The translations under genes were made by a program, and so were the position numbers. A stretch of DNA of 64,000 nucleotides from positions 35,601,289 through 35,665,288 of the forward strand of contig OX457042.1 of the NCBI GenBank assembly GCA_949752735.1. Direction: 5' to 3'. This document shows positions 1-12,690 of the stretch, one piece after another; position 1 is the first letter of the stretch; the number at the start of each line of letters is the position of its first letter. Source of the DNA: Lumbricus terrestris (lineage: Eukaryota; Annelida; Clitellata; Crassiclitellata; Lumbricidae). Below the pieces are notes generated by a model that saw only the letters and a program-made list of their open reading frames with translations, had not been told where the DNA came from and did not search any database.

Positions 1-147
1 AAAAGATACTATATAAATCCACAGACACACCCATGCATTAAAAATGGGCTACATAAATCATCAGCTACAACCCGGAACACAAGCATTTGATTAATAATTA
101 ATGAGAGTTTTAACATTATAAAAGACAGGGTACTCGGTTCTGCTCAC

Positions 148-263
148 TCATCAGCTGTTCATCTCTCTGCATCCTTCGATTCTGAACACAGTCAGCATTG
201 AAAGCGTCCGTGATGAGGAGATGCGGACGAACAATGCCATCCAAGAGACAACCGTTGAGATGA
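148..263 (-). CDS. CPSF2: CPSF2 coding exon 5 (partial gene, runs off left edge)
   Basis: Translation reads [20 protein letters not shown] and then [18 protein letters not shown], which matches the CPSF2 (CPSF100) region after the metallo-beta-lactamase core. The acceptor is TTGTTAG at 264-270 (minus strand) and the donor is A|GTGAGC at 147. The exon enters in phase 2 (CG+T gives Arg) and leaves in phase 1. Further exons must lie left of the window. Confidence 0.9.
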
Positions 264-524
264 CTAACAACACAGAACAAGACAATGAGTATAGAGTCAA
301 CCACAGAACAGAGTCAACCACAGAACAGACATGGAGTCAATTGTTAACAGGACATGCAGAATTACAGATATAAGTACTATTATTATTAAATAAATTTGTA
401 ACACAAATAAGTAAGTAATATGTAAGCATGTGTAAATCTAATCTCATCATTATCTTATTGCCCAAGAATTCGATTGATCAATGCTTTTTTTGCTTCTGAG
501 CAAATTCTCATTAAAACATGCTAA

Positions 525-1291
525 GGCCAAAAAAAATAATGCTGTGTTTCCGGTAACAGAGCTCTAAAAAATTGGGTAGGTAGGTCGAAAAATATTTTTA
601 TTTTGGTAAAATATTTTTATACAGTGACTATCCGAAAAATTATACCCAACTACTCTTTTTTGCATAAAGGTACACGCTGCAACAAAGTACGTGTTCTAAG
701 CAAGTATAAACTGCCTATTTCCCGACTGTCTGTACCTAAAATTGCTCTAGAAAACAATTCTATTAATTTCATTTTGTTGATATCTTTTCTGGTAAGATAA
801 AGTGGGAAGGGAAGGTGAAGATGAGTGCGAACAAAACATCACTGCCAGGGGTCGTTCCAGGCTGGCCGAGCCAGTGGCTAGTTACACCTAGAGGTTGCTA
901 GATTTATTTTCCCTAGTCACTGTTAGAGGTGGCTCAAGTGAAAATGATAAGGCTAGAGGTTTCTCAAGACTGGCAACCAGGAAGTACTTAGGCAGGCGTG
1001 AAACTCTAAGTCACTGTAAATAACAAAATTTGCATAAAATTTTCCGAGTCGCGACAATAAAAGTGAGTTGTCGGGTTACCGGAAACACAACATATTTTTG
1101 GCCTAAGATCCAGCTATATACGGAAGGCAATGTCTCCGTATTATGTCAATACAAATTTTGAAAAAAAAAAAAATTGAAAAAAATGTTTATAAAAAAAAAT
1201 TTTAAATAAATTTTTTTACAAAATTATTTGAGTCGCGGCAATGAAAGAGGGTCGGTCGAGTTACCGGAAACACAACATTATTTTTTTGGCC
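525..1291. mobile_element. PIF/Harbinger-like MITE
   Basis: About 30-bp terminal inverted repeats begin GGCCAAAAAAAATAATG and end with the inverse, CATTATTTTTTTGGCC, including a shared GTTACCGGAAACACAAC segment. The element is flanked by TAA on both sides (522-524 and 1292-1294), the 3-bp duplication typical of PIF/Harbinger. There is no transposase ORF. The right terminus occurs twice (about 1042-1106 and 1228-1291), so one end has been duplicated. It lies in CPSF2 intron 4. Confidence 0.6.
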
Positions 1292-1722
1292 TAATACATG
1301 TATTAGAATCAGGCAAGCAGCATATTCAGGCATGTAACAGGCACAGCTTAGTACCTGCACAAATCCTGTGCATTAACCCAATGAATGGATGGGTGTGTCT
1401 GAACATTCATATAGCACTACTATAGATCCTTTTGTATATGAGCATTTGTATATTACCTACTGTTGGATTGATATGCAATCTGGTGTGTGCTGCATACATG
1501 TATAATTGTATATGCAACTGTATTGCATGTCTAAATTTATATAGTGCCTCTCGTAGTGCACACTAATCAGAGGTGCTCCAAGTGTGAAACACCAAGAGAG
1601 AAGAAAGATGTTGTGAGCCAGTGAAAAGACCACGCTTGAACCACCATTTAAAAAAAGAAATATATCGAAGAAGGGTCAATGAAGGAAAAAGCTCATGTTC
1701 TAGCCATAGCTGTCCTTGTTCA

Positions 1723-1986
<264 letters not shown>

Positions 1987-2857
1987 TTATAATAAATTGT
2001 AATAGACCAAGACACTTCTGTATACAATTCGTAATCCCCCTGAGTAAATTGCTTCATTGCAGGTCACATATAATGCTAGAATAATAATATTGCAAACAAT
2101 GAAACCAAAGTTATTTCTCTGCAATTGATCAAGGACAGGAAGACATGGAAGACAGATATCAACAATGGATTTACACTGAAAGGACATTTTGTCAAACCAT
2201 TGCACAGATCTATGCAAACACTGCAAGTCTTCAGAATGAAATCCATAAATACATTATACACAGAAATATATACAACACCTCTGTGAGTCATTTAAATATG
2301 CTACATAAATTATTCTGATATATACAATATTCTCACATGCATTTAGCTATGTACATTAAACCAGAAAAAGCATTAAATCTGTGCACAGCATAATCCTCCA
2401 AAAATTGTTTAGATGACGAAATCTAACAAAAATCAAGAATATTAAGAGACAGATTGGAGTTGCTACTGAATATTGTCTAAATGCCTAAAGCTGAACTCTA
2501 AGAGCTTGGTAGCCTTAATTAGATTTTATATTTATTATAAATCTTTGTATACAGCACAATGCAATTTTTGAATTTTCCTTGCCTTTTTGATACAGAGTGT
2601 AAGAAAAATTTTATATAATTTTTTGGTTTAGCAGTAACCTGGAGCTACAAGGTTTGCAGAATATAGTTAGCTATCTGCAGCTTATAACCAGTAAGTTTAT
2701 TTAGCAGAAATTATGAAATTTAAAATTGGATTTTTAGACTGAAATAGAGACAATCGTTCATGTCAGACCATCACCCTTGTGAGATATAACAAAAGGTGCT
2801 ACACAAATATCACTGTCTGTATAATAGCAGACATTTAAACAAGCAAAAGCATTTTAC

Positions 2858-2963
2858 CCTGGAGATTGTGCGTCTGCGAATACTTGAGTTGAACAATCTT
2901 CTCAAACGCTGCGTCCACATCATCAAGAGTAAATAAGTTGAAGTCTTCCGTGTTGTGACGCGA
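2858..2963 (-). CDS. CPSF2: CPSF2 coding exon 3
   Basis: Encodes [20 protein letters not shown] and [15 protein letters not shown]. The acceptor is GGATTTAG|TCG and the donor is CAGG|GTAAAA. The exon enters in phase 0 and leaves in phase 1. It is short (106 nt) and is recognised only by homology and splice phase. Confidence 0.92.
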
Positions 2964-3123
2964 CTAAATCCAACAAAAGACATCGTAGTGTGTCACAACA
3001 TTCCAATGCCACACTATTCTTTGTTACTTAGAAATTCACTTCCTTGTCCGTCTGTTAGATCTAGTTTATTAAACGGTAGCTAATGACTGATAAGTTATAC
3101 CCTCTTTAAAAAGTTTGATCAGA

Positions 3124-3364
3124 GGGGGCCCGGTGGAGTAGTGGTTAACACGCTGGCCAGGAGTGCGAGAGGTAGCAGGTTCGAGCCCCCGTTGGTCGGA
3201 TATGCTTTGTAGGCTGCTATTAGCGCCGTTGTAATTGCAAAGCTGTCTGTTCAGTTAGTAGTTAAGTTTAATTAAGATTACTGCATAACTTGTAAATGTA
3301 AAGCGCAGTGCGTTTGCAGGCGCTCAATTAAAGAAAAGATTATTATTATTATTATTATTATTAT
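3124..3364 (+). mobile_element. tRNA-derived SINE, family 1
   Basis: The head resembles a tRNA gene, with an A-box region (GTGGAGTAGTGGTTAACACG) and a B box (GGTTCGAGCCC). About 150 bp of unrelated body and a (TTA)n tail follow. Two more copies lie at 7361-7601 and 49993-50225. This copy is in CPSF2 intron 2. Confidence 0.8.
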
Positions 3365-3840
3365 ATAATTTATTCAGAAAATATATACTTCTTCAATGCC
3401 GTCTACTATGTCATGTCTAAAATTGGAGGCAAGCTCTGGTAGGAGCTATTAGAACATTGAGCTCAGATATAATTCCTAGCAATGAAAACTGATTCCAGAC
3501 ATTGCAAATTTTCTAAATTTATACCGATTGATTATAATAGTCATAACAATTTCAAGATAGCACATTATTGCAGGCATCACAATTACAAACAGCAATGCAG
3601 AACCCTTTAAAAAGCACTTAACACAAGAGCCAAAAGTGTGAAAATACGTAATTAACAGTACAAAAAGAAATTTACTATTCAGTACAAGCAGGAAATTTGC
3701 CATACAAAAAATACTAGAAATAGGACAGTTACACAAAACTGCACCTAGTCACAGAACATGCTAAAAAAATTTAAACTTCCGTTAGATTTTATACAGCTCT
3801 TGTTTCTTAAATTACTGGTTCTAAAGAAACCCTTGCTGAC

Positions 3841-4000
3841 CTGGTAGAGGTCATACATGAACATCTGTCCCATCTTATAGACTGGAATCGTGGCATAAAT
3901 TGGACACGATAAACCCAGTTTTCCGACGAGATAAGGAAGAGTGCCGAGATGAAGGGGGTCTGGATGTGAAAGCAAGACGGCATCGATCTGATGAATGTGC
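3841..4000 (-). CDS. CPSF2: CPSF2 coding exon 2
   Basis: Encodes [20 protein letters not shown] and then [33 protein letters not shown]. The HPDPLH stretch sits where active metallo-beta-lactamase nucleases carry HxHxDH, so the site is degenerate, as is known for CPSF2 in other animals. The acceptor is TTTGATAG|GCAC and the donor is CAG|GTCAGC. Confidence 0.94.
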
Positions 4001-4311
4001 CTATCAAATAAAAACCAATTTAAGAACATCAAACCCTGTGAACATGTTTAACGATATCTTGCAAATTTAAGTGCATAAAATAAGTTTTCATCCCACTTCA
4101 GATGAATCTGGGAACATATTTTACTTTGTGACCACAAAACTGAATTTGATAAGCCAAAGAAAAAAAACGTAACTATCCGTTGGCATTTAACCAAGTAAAT
4201 CAACAAGGAAATCACATTCCACTTAAAAAGTTAATAACTATCTCCTTTAAATGCTTTAACTTAACTTGAATGCAAATTGATTTATTTATTTATTTCTCGC
4301 ATTTCCTTCAG

Positions 4312-4500
4312 CGCCCCTTTAAGCTCTCTACTCAGAGGCACTCCCGACTACAGTGCGGACACTGCATCAGAGCTTCACGCCGCAGCCCACGAGCAATTTC
4401 AATTGAAGGACTTGCTCAAGGTCCCTACGTGGTGGCTTGAGGTGAATTCAAACCTGAAAGCAACGCATTGAACCCACCACTACACCACCCCGCCCCACAA
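4312..4500 (-). mobile_element. tRNA-derived SINE, family 2
   Basis: Reverse-strand copy of the family whose head reads GGGGCGCGGTGGTGTAGTG and whose 3' end reads like GAGCGCCTCTGAGTAGAGAG followed by a GGCGCTATAACA-type tail. Other copies are at 12691, 15655, 46144, 48005, 50727 and 57985. It lies upstream of CPSF2 exon 2, in intron 1. Confidence 0.75.
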
Positions 4501-4746
4501 ATATTACTTACTGAAAAATAAAAGAAATTTTTTTTATTCAGCATAAAAGATTTAGCATCCAAATATCAAATACAGCAAAAAATCAGAATTAAAATTCACA
4601 GAACGTAACTTTTAGAGTAAATCTGCAAGTTCTGCTTGAAAATATTAAATCCCTTACTGATAGTCACAAATTCTACATAATTTTAACAAATTAACATAGA
4701 TTCAAAATTTATCAAACCAACAAAAATTGAAAGTAGTCAAAGTTAC

Positions 4747-4895
4747 TTTTTAAGACTGTCAATTGTAATCCGTTTCAAGTCTTCGTCCCAGCCACAATCG
4801 AGAAGAAACCGAAATTCATCGACTTGGAGCAGATAACAATGCGGACTTTCATCTTCTGCTCCCGAGAAAGCAGTCAGTTTGATGATTGACGTCAT
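4747..4895 (-). CDS. CPSF2: CPSF2 first coding exon with start codon
   Basis: CPSF2 is the non-catalytic CPSF100 subunit of the nuclear pre-mRNA 3' cleavage complex and pairs with the CPSF73 nuclease. The exon opens with ATG at 4895 and encodes [20 protein letters not shown], then [29 protein letters not shown], the conserved N-terminus of the family. The start is chosen because the family begins at this MTSIIK motif. The donor AAAAA|GTAACT leaves phase 2, which the next exon's first base completes as Lys. The five exons give 220 codons with consistent phases and no internal stop. The gene points left, away from the fusion gene that starts at 11,211. Confidence 0.95.
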
Positions 4896-5519
4896 ATTAG
4901 CAAACTGCTACGTCCAGTACAAAGGATATGCTGAAATTAAATGTACCTAGGTAATCATTACTAGATCAGCTAGGAAATCAGTCACAGTTAAGCATGCGAT
5001 CCTGCTACAATACAATACAGTTCGAAAGCGGGCAGAATGGGCAGTGATTTTGGTAGTGAGGCTCAACTGGTAACTTAGGAGCTTTTTATTAGTGCAGCAG
5101 TGAGGATTGTCAATCGAGAACTCAATTCTGAGACCTCATTAATCTGCACCCTAGCATACAATTTAAATACACTTAAGGGTAAGATGGCGTGGTGTTTCCC
5201 ACACTCAGAGATATGACATGAGTTAGGGTACAAAATCAGTCACCACCTTATGGCATAAAGCTAGACTCTCCCAAAAGTGACCTATGTAGGTAAGTAAGCA
5301 TAGCCTTCATTTCTCCATTTTGCAAATGCACAATGGAAAATCGACAAATAAAGCAATAGAACACATAGAAAAAATAATAAAGTATAGTAATATATATAGG
5401 AAAAGTAATGTAAAACAAAATAATGTTAATAAGTGTAAAGCATTCTAGTAATGAAGACCTAAGTTCTTGTGAGGTCAGAATGTGGAATTTCAAGGTTTTG
5501 TGAACGAGGATGCAAATTG

Positions 5520-6610
5520 CAATTGTAATCATACATTTATATAGCGCCACCTCAAGAGAACTCCTCAGAGGCGCTCCAAAGAGTATTGTGATTCATGAAC
5601 TGGAGGATTAAATCATAGAGCACATGCCCAAAATTGACCAAAACAATGCAAAGTAGAGCTTTGATGCACACAACTCTTCGAAAGTAGTGGAGTTGGAGGG
5701 CAAGAACCCACGCTTGATAAGTTTTTGTATCACAGAATCAAGCTGTTCCCGCACGCACAAATTAGGAAATCCCTCTAAGCAGGAGAGGAATACACCATTC
5801 GCATGACATATAGACCAGTAAGCCCATGAGCTACATAAGACACGCAACGCAAAAAGGGAATGCTTTGCTCTACAACATATACGTTATTAATATGCAAAGA
5901 AAACCTGATTCTTTCAGAGAGTTTTACACCAAGGATCTTAAGATAAGCGACCTGTTCAATGCCAGCAATTTTTGAAAAAAATTTGTGACATTAGTTCAGA
6001 AATGGGGATGTGTTACGATAATTTCACCAGTATTCAAACGTAAGTAACGGCTTATGGACCATTGTTCAATATGAGCAAGTTCAAATTCAGTAGTTGACAT
6101 GCATGATGCAGGTCCCACCAAATAACAGACTTTATCAGCATACTTAAATAGTTGGTTATCCAAATAGAAAGCTTTAAGACCAGCAATTGTAATAACAACT
6201 AGACAGCCAAGTCCAGACCCTGTGCAAAACTGGCTTTGAAACTTTTGTAAGAAGAGATAATTCCACAAAACTTGGTACAATGCACTCAATGATATAGTAA
6301 TGCAATTAACAAATTATAAAAAAAGTCTGGAATTGGAATTGAGGCTAGCTGTACAGCAAAACTATTTTGTCTAGACATGTCGAAAGCTTTAGAAAAAATC
6401 AAGTGAAATTAAATGTTCATAAGGGTCATGCTCAACAGTTTCTAATAAATAAAGTGTCAAAGCAATGAGCACTGCAGAAGTTGGTGTTGTAGGCCAGAAG
6501 GCAAATTGGTCAGCAAACAGACTATTCTCAGTTGGGTTAGGGATTAGCCAGGGTAGTAATAATTTAGGACCAGTAACATTTCCAAAATTTTGCACAACAC
6601 AGGTGTAATA
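5520..6610 (-). mobile_element. Decayed L2-like LINE fragment
   Basis: Pieces of a reverse transcriptase are readable on the minus strand in broken frames. First comes SLFADQFAFWPT (6595-6389), equivalent to the DQFAFRPT block. Then come GSGLGCLVVITI, LFKYADKVCYL (the YADD box degraded to YADK) and FELAHIEQWS (6289-5996). The 3' end at about 5530 is AGCGCCACCTCAAGAGAACT in plus orientation, like the 3' end at 63380. Frameshifts and stops make it a fossil. Confidence 0.65.
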
Positions 6611-7360
6611 GATATTCAGTGATAATCGATTTCTGATTTTGGGTGGCGATCTTATATCAAAAACCTGTTAATTACCAAATTTAACAATTTTAGCAAAAAT
6701 TACGGTAATCTATCCTTTTAGCGTCGGTAATTATTCGCCATTGCATGGGTTTTAGCGTTGGTCGAACACAAGTCGGGTTGAGGAAAATAAATATTGATAA
6801 ATAGAAGTCGGATTGATACAAATAATTTGTATGAAATAGAAGTGAGATTAATAAAAAACAATCCTGCTGAAATTGAAGCTGGATTGACGAACAATAATTT
6901 TGAATTAAATACGAGTTATATTGATGAAAAGTATTTGCTGACGAAATAGAAGCGGGATTGATCAGACAAATTCTTACCTAAACAGAAGCTGGATCGATGA
7001 AAAGGATTTTCGCCAAACCAGAAGTTGGATTGATTAAAAATAACAATGCTGCAACTAGCGAATAATTACCGACGCTAAAAGGGTATATTACCAAAATTAC
7101 AATAATAAAACAAAACTTAATAATATACAAACAAAATACATTCCTGTTACACGAGCACCCGACACAGCCAGTAGTAGAGGCAATTTATTTTGACACTACT
7201 GATATGGTTAAAGATATGGTTAAAGATCAGCTGCATATTAACCAATTACTGAAAGCCGGGTTATAGACACACTATTTTGGTTCGTATTTGAGTCTTTGTC
7301 AAATAAAATATGAGTTAAACAACAAATTATTTGTTACATGGAATTAAACAATTTGCAGTT

Positions 7361-7601
7361 GGGGGGCCCGGTAGAGTAATGGTTAACACGCTGGCCAAGA
7401 GAGCGAGAGGTTGCAGGTTCGAGCCCCCGTTGGGCGGATTTGTTTTGTAGGCTGCCATTGGCGCCGTGTAATTACAAAGCTGTCTGTTCAGTTGGTAGTT
7501 AAGTTTAATTAAGATTACTGCATAACATGTAAATGTAAAGCGCAGTGCGTCTTGCAGGCGTTTCATTAAAGAAAAGATATTATTATTATTATTATTATTA
7601 A
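7361..7601 (+). mobile_element. tRNA-derived SINE, family 1
   Basis: Second copy of the 3124-3364 SINE, with the same tRNA-like head (B box GGTTCGAGCCC), the same body around CTGTCTGTTCAGTTGGTAG, and a (TTA)n tail. Confidence 0.8.
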
Positions 7602-8036
7602 TTACTACACTTACAGTTCTAAAATTTGGCGCATATAAGCCTCGTATTATATCAGTGTGTATATTTGCACCATCGACGTATATTGATTTGCACGCCCGAA
7701 TTTTGTGTTTCCGTATGTTGATGGAGTTCGCACAAAAATAAAATAGCCCAATACCTTCGAAAGCCAATGAATAGAAATACAGAAGTTGATTATACCTGTG
7801 AATGAAACCAGAGTGTGACCACAGTATAAATAATCAATACTGTGGTGGGACTAAGGAGTAAGGACTCCATAACCAGTAGGCCTACTCTAGGAGTGCTAGT
7901 CCCAAGTCTGAGAAATGGAGAAGGACCAGCTTATAATCTCTGATAAACAGCAACTAATCTAGCTATACTATGCGACAAACCTCGCGCGCACAATCATCGA
8001 ATAACCCCAACAGCAGATACTTTTGGCACGAATTCA

Positions 8037-9670
8037 TTATTATTATTATTATTATTACATAAATTTATTACGCGCGCAAGGTCACACCAAAGTGTGAATC
8101 TGAGGCGCGGATAGTTAGCCGCCAGAGGAAGATGCAGTTAAAGATCCATGTGCTTGAAAGCCAAAGAGAAATAGTGAGTTTTGAGCCGTTTTTTGAAGGT
8201 AGGGAGTGAATTTGAGCAACGAACAGAGAGTGGAAGTAGATTCCATTCTTTGGGAACAGAGACATGGAATGCACGTGAGCCCATAACAGTTCTGCATCGA
8301 GGTTCAACTAAAAGACCCATGTTTGATGATCGCAGACAACGAGGAGGAATATAAGGAGTAAGCAGTGACTGAAGGTAGGGATCGAGGTGTTCCGGTAGAG
8401 AGGGATTTGTAGGTTAAACAGGCCAATTTAAATTTAATCCTAAACTCGACAGGAAGCCAATGCAGCTGATGAAGTAAAACTGAGGAACTTGATCGTAGTG
8501 GGACACGCAGCACAACCCGAGCTAAAGAATTTTGGATGCGTTGCAGCCTATGTAGCTCGTAGTCTGAAATGCCAACAAAAATCGCATTAGCATAATCAAG
8601 GCGAGAGGAGACAAGGGCGCAAGCTAAAGTCTTCGACATATCCTTAGTCAGAGCCGACCTAATGTGGCGTATTGCGCCCTGATGTGATAAAAGCAAGATC
8701 TACAAAGGTTAGATACATGCATCCGAAAAGTAAGCATACTGTCCAGGGTAACCCCAAGAGTTTTAACAGAATCTGATAACGGTACTGCGGAGCCTGCGAG
8801 GTCGATATGCTGGAAAGTAAAGGAAAAGAACGCAAGCGTTGTCGTGACCCGAACAAAATTGCCTCAGACTTGTTTGGGTTTATAGCCAAACCATTAAGAC
8901 AGAACCAGGCATATAAAGATGACAGGCACTCCTCAAGTTTAAGTTTACCGGACTGATCTGCGTGTGACAGAGCAATATAGAGCTGAGTGTCGTCCGCGTA
9001 CTGCTGTAATTGGACACCAAAATGATTAGCTATGCGATTAATTGGGGAGGTAAAGACGGTAAATAATAGAGGACCAAGGACAGATCCCTGTGGAACTCCA
9101 GCAGTGCAAACAGTGGGTTCAGACCGAGCGGTACCGATGCCCACCTGCTGATTCCTGTTACCCAGATAAGACGCTAACCAGTTAAAAGCAGTACCAGAGA
9201 CACCGAAGCTTTTTGTGAGTCTAGAAAGAAGTAATTGATGGTCTACGGTATCGAAAGCTGCGCTGAGGTCAAGACATACAGAAAGGCAGGTCTTTCCATT
9301 GTCAATAGACGAAAAGATGTTGTCCAGCGTGGATGTAAGGGCAGTCTCAGTGGAATAGCCTTCACGATAAGCTGACTGAAAAGAACTGAAGTTGGGAGAG
9401 GAAGTGATATGTTTCTTGATGCGAGTAAGAAAGAGACGTTCAAGGATCTTGGAAATGTTATTTAGGTTCGAGATAGGTCTGAAGTTAGACAGATTATTGG
9501 AATCTAGGTCAGGTTTTTTAAGCAAAGGAGTAACTAAAGCAGACTTAAAGCATGACGGGAAACATCCTTCAGCAAAAGACAAGTTGGCTAGGTGTGCAAT
9601 AAGGTACGTGGGAGAAAACATCAGAACAAGAAACAATAAGAGGTGTAGGTATGAAGTCCATAGGGGATGA
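8037..9670 (-). mobile_element. 5'-truncated non-LTR retrotransposon (Jockey/CR1-type RT)
   Basis: The element covers the reverse transcriptase and 3' end and terminates in a (TAA)n tail at 8037-8060. RT blocks are intact: NFRPISNL, LDLSAAFDTVDH, GVPQGSVLGPLLF and QYADDTQLY. Downstream C-terminal blocks (SRLDYANAIF, LHWLPVEFRI, GSRAFHVSVPKEWNLLP) occur in shifted frames at 8696-8138. There is no endonuclease domain in the window, so it is a 5'-truncated copy. Confidence 0.85.
8659..9636 (-). pseudogene. Non-LTR reverse transcriptase ORF (broken)
   Basis: An open frame of about 325 codons inside the LINE at 8037-9670. It holds fingers and palm with catalytic YADD (in QYADDTQLY), LDLSAAFDTVDH for palm motif A and GVPQGSVLGPLLF for motif B. 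The frame breaks at both ends: the N-terminal RT part continues in another frame near 9630, and the thumb and C-terminal part (RLDYANAIFVGIS, LHWLPVEFRI) continues in the frame ending at 8304. Without the rest of ORF2 it is probably inactive. Confidence 0.8.
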
Positions 9671-10034
9671 TTTAGGTACCAAGCTTCTGAGAAGATTAGA
9701 TACTTCCAAGTATGTAACAGGAGGAAGTATCATTTATGATACTGCTGTAAAGCCGACCTGCGTATCGTGCTATAGTGGGCCGTATTTCATATAACCTGTA
9801 CCTGTAATCATTCCGCGGTTTGTCAGATTGAGTCATTAAAGGAAGATTATTATTAATCAGGATGAATTCATAAAATAAAGATGATATGTACATCAAGGCA
9901 CATATCAGATGATCGAGTTTGTGTGACGCTATTATCAATTTCGAGTTTTGTCCTGTTTTAGACTTCATGAGCAGACTAGCACTATTGCATTGCGGCAGTG
10001 GCAGAGTTTCACAGATTTCTTGTCCACCCATAAT

Positions 10035-10135
10035 TGTACTCGTAATCTCGAGACTTCTACAGCACCCACAAAAGCCAAGTCGCGGGAACCAGCTTATTCA
10101 CAGGCGCTTAATCAAAACAAAATCGATAGGCAGCG
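10035..10135 (-). repeat. Family-3 repeat, diverged copy
   Basis: Reverse copy of the repeat seen at 23020-23340 and 58913-59056. It carries AACCAGCTTATTCACAGGCGC, the complement of GCGCTCGTGAATAAGCTGGT, and a GTAATC-type tail. Confidence 0.45.
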
Positions 10136-10378
10136 GGTCAAGTCCGGAGAGTGAGACAGGCAGAGTTATCTGTAGTCGTAGACTATAAGGTCTTTGGTTA
10201 TATCTTGATAATATTACGAGTCTGGAATCGCCAACGACCTGGGAATCGCTCTCGTACAAGACTATATATGAGGTCGTTACTCCAGACAGACTCCTCTTTG
10301 CATAGTCTGTTGTAAGAGGTCGTTGCTATCTGATAGTTGCCACTCTGGATGGTTGCTATAATAATAATACTTTTGAGT

Positions 10379-10388
10379 AAGATGGCGG
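10379..10388 (+). promoter_or_regulatory. YY1-like motif AAGATGGCGG
   Basis: The decamer AAGATGGCGG matches the YY1 motif often found at or just downstream of transcription starts of housekeeping genes. It lies about 0.8 kb upstream of the first recognised ATG of the NUP50-kinase gene and on the same strand. Whether it is used is unknown. Confidence 0.3.
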
Positions 10389-10589
10389 AATGTTTGTTAT
10401 CGAGAAAAAATTTGATTCTTTACACGCACTTTTAAGTGAAATTTGCTCTTGTGCGTGTTTTCTTATAGTTATTTGAAAGTATAATAAATCTTGAACTCAT
10501 TTTTGTTGCATTATTTCGCGCATTTTATCGTGGTTCTTGAATAAATAGTGAAATGATATTGATTGCACGGCCTTGCGGCGATCGTTATG

Positions 10590-10690
10590 GTAATCGTAAT
10601 CTCTAAATTTCTAAAGCGCCACTCGAAGCCAAGCGCAGGGCACCAGCTTATTCACAAGCGCTGTGTCTAGTTAAAAGGTTTGTCCAAAAG
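10590..10690 (-). repeat. Family-3 repeat with GTAATC tail
   Basis: Reverse copy. Its GTAATCGTAATCTC tail and TTCTAAAGCGCCACTCGAAG are the complement of the 3' end GAGTGGCGCTTTAGAAATTT seen at 23,300 and 59,020. Confidence 0.55.
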
Positions 10691-11210
10691 AGTTGTCCAA
10701 ATAGGAGCGTAGTTCGGTTACCAAGGGATCAAAGCCACCACGTACGGCATTTATCACCGTGGGCATGCATGACGGATTCGAACCGAGGCCAGTGTTTAAT
10801 CTAATCCCCATCCTCTGGGGAGGTCAAGGTTTCTTGCAAGCGAAGCGTGGAGTACCTTAGACTTCTGCCATGTAATCTTATGTAATGGGGTAATTGAAAT
10901 AGGTCTAATTTGCTGATGACTTGCGGGCATAATTAAAGACATGGGACCGATGTGTCGGTTAGTGGAGTCAATCACTCATTGGTTCCTCTGTGTGACCAGC
11001 TTTTATTATTTTCACTGATTTCAGTGATTTGTTTGTATTATTGTTTTGATATATGGTTGCAGAATGAACAAAAAAATGATTGTTTGTATTTTAGAGAGTA
11101 ACTGTACACGGTGAGACATGCATCACTAATCATAAATTACATGAGGTGGTAATTGTATATTTTAGTTGTCTCTTTTGTTCAGTATTCATCAGTTTCACAT
11201 AAACGTAAAC

Positions 11211-11273
11211 ATGACAGACCGACCTGTAAACCGAGTGGAGTCGTGTGAGGAAGAGGAGGAAGAAGAGGAGGAG
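11211..11273 (+). CDS. NUP50-kinase fusion gene, exon 1 (start codon)
   Basis: This is the first coding exon of a 14-exon gene (11211-48712) whose N-terminal third is NUP50-like and whose remainder is a CK1-type kinase. ATG at 11211 sits in AAACATGA and encodes MTDRPVNRVESC plus nine glutamates. That matches the short acidic N-terminus of NUP50, which is followed directly by VGxF. The donor GAG|GTTTGT leaves phase 0. NUP50 is a mobile nuclear-basket protein that binds importin-alpha and helps disassemble import complexes. Summed exon length is 1632 nt (544 codons) with no internal stop when spliced as listed. No 3' terminal exon was found. A non-coding 5' exon is possible. Confidence 0.75.
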
Positions 11274-12357
11274 GTTTGTGTCTTCATTTTGATCTTTAGT
11301 CATAATGTGTGACGTAGTTGAGTATGGTATTTCTTAAACTGTTATCAAATGTAGAAAAGTGTGAAAACAGAGTGAATTTATTTTTATATTTGTATGCCTC
11401 TGGACTTAAGCAATTTTTCTATATATTTCTGTTTCTCAAACTGTTAATATGTGTTATGACACATGAAAACACTTTCCAATCGGCTCGAACCATGCAACAT
11501 GTATTAAGACGTCTAATTTGGCCTAAAAAAGAATTGAACCTTCAGTTTTTGGTGGACTTCTGAGCACAGAAAGTTAAAGTGGGCCATCTTCAAAATTTTA
11601 ATGAAGTACAATCGTTATTTATTGAAATTGTTCTGAACTGGTACTTGACTACCCATCATTCTGTTAAAGTTGAATATTTTGAACAGTGCTGCACCTTAGA
11701 TATGCAAATTTCAATAACTTGGGAACATGAGTGAATGAATTTACTATCATACGCCTGCAGAATCACCTACCATATATAATTCTTCACAGGATTTCAATGT
11801 GGTAGAGTTCAGTTGAGATGGGGCTTTTCTAGCAAGTAGAATTGTCGTAGTTACAAAATTAATGCTGCCAGATGTTAGAAGGCATGTGTTCAATAGCATC
11901 ACTTTGATTAAGTAGCCTACCATGTGGCATCCTCCTCTGCTGTTGCAGTGGCTGCAAGCTTAGCCATGTATTGCATGGTCTATGATTTCTCTAGCCTGAG
12001 TTCAGCCACTGTATGTGCAGAAGCAGGAACATCTGTGTGTTAGTATTTCAGACATTACCTGGTGGCTAATCACACTTTTGAGTAATTTCTAGAAATGGCC
12101 AATATTGAAGTTTATATTCATGGTCTGAATGTGCCCCCACACCATCCAGATGGTAGCTGGGTGCCAGTTGACAGCCTATGATTAGCAGGTAAATAGTGCA
12201 CCTGAGATCATGACTGACAGTAAATATTCAATGTTCAGCATGTTCGGTTATTTATAAAATATGCATGACTTTGTCTGTTACTTCTGATGTGAACATATAA
12301 ACATTTTTCTAAACAGGTCTATTTGCTTGCATCTATGTTTCAGTTTTACTTTTGCAG

Positions 12358-12450
12358 GTTGGTGTCTTCCGTGCTGCAAGTAAAGATGTGTTGGAAAAGC
12401 GTGTGATAAGAAAAGCCAAACGAAGAATACCAGTTGTCACAGATGATAAA
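12358..12450 (+). CDS. NUP50-kinase fusion gene, exon 2
   Basis: Encodes VGVFRAASKDVLEKRVIRKA followed by KRRIPVVTDDK. This is the NUP50 signature block (VGTF, then ASEEVLKxRxIKKAKRR in vertebrates), including the basic importin-alpha-binding stretch. The acceptor is TTTTGCAG and the donor is AAA|GTTGGT, with phase 0 at both ends. Confidence 0.85.
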
Positions 12451-12690
12451 GTTGGTTATGCTGCTTTTTTGCTATATGTCTGTTATATTATTTGACCTTT
12501 TATGACTTGGCTTGTTTTTGCTAATTATTTTGACCATGCATGTCTTGTGAAGCTTAGCGTATTTTAAAGGTATATTTGTCTTAGGCACCAAGTGCTTGTA
12601 TAGTATATATATGTAATTATGAATCTGATTCTTTGTAGCTGTGATTGCATGACCTTTATATGCCTTGATAAGCGATATAGCTTAGCATTT

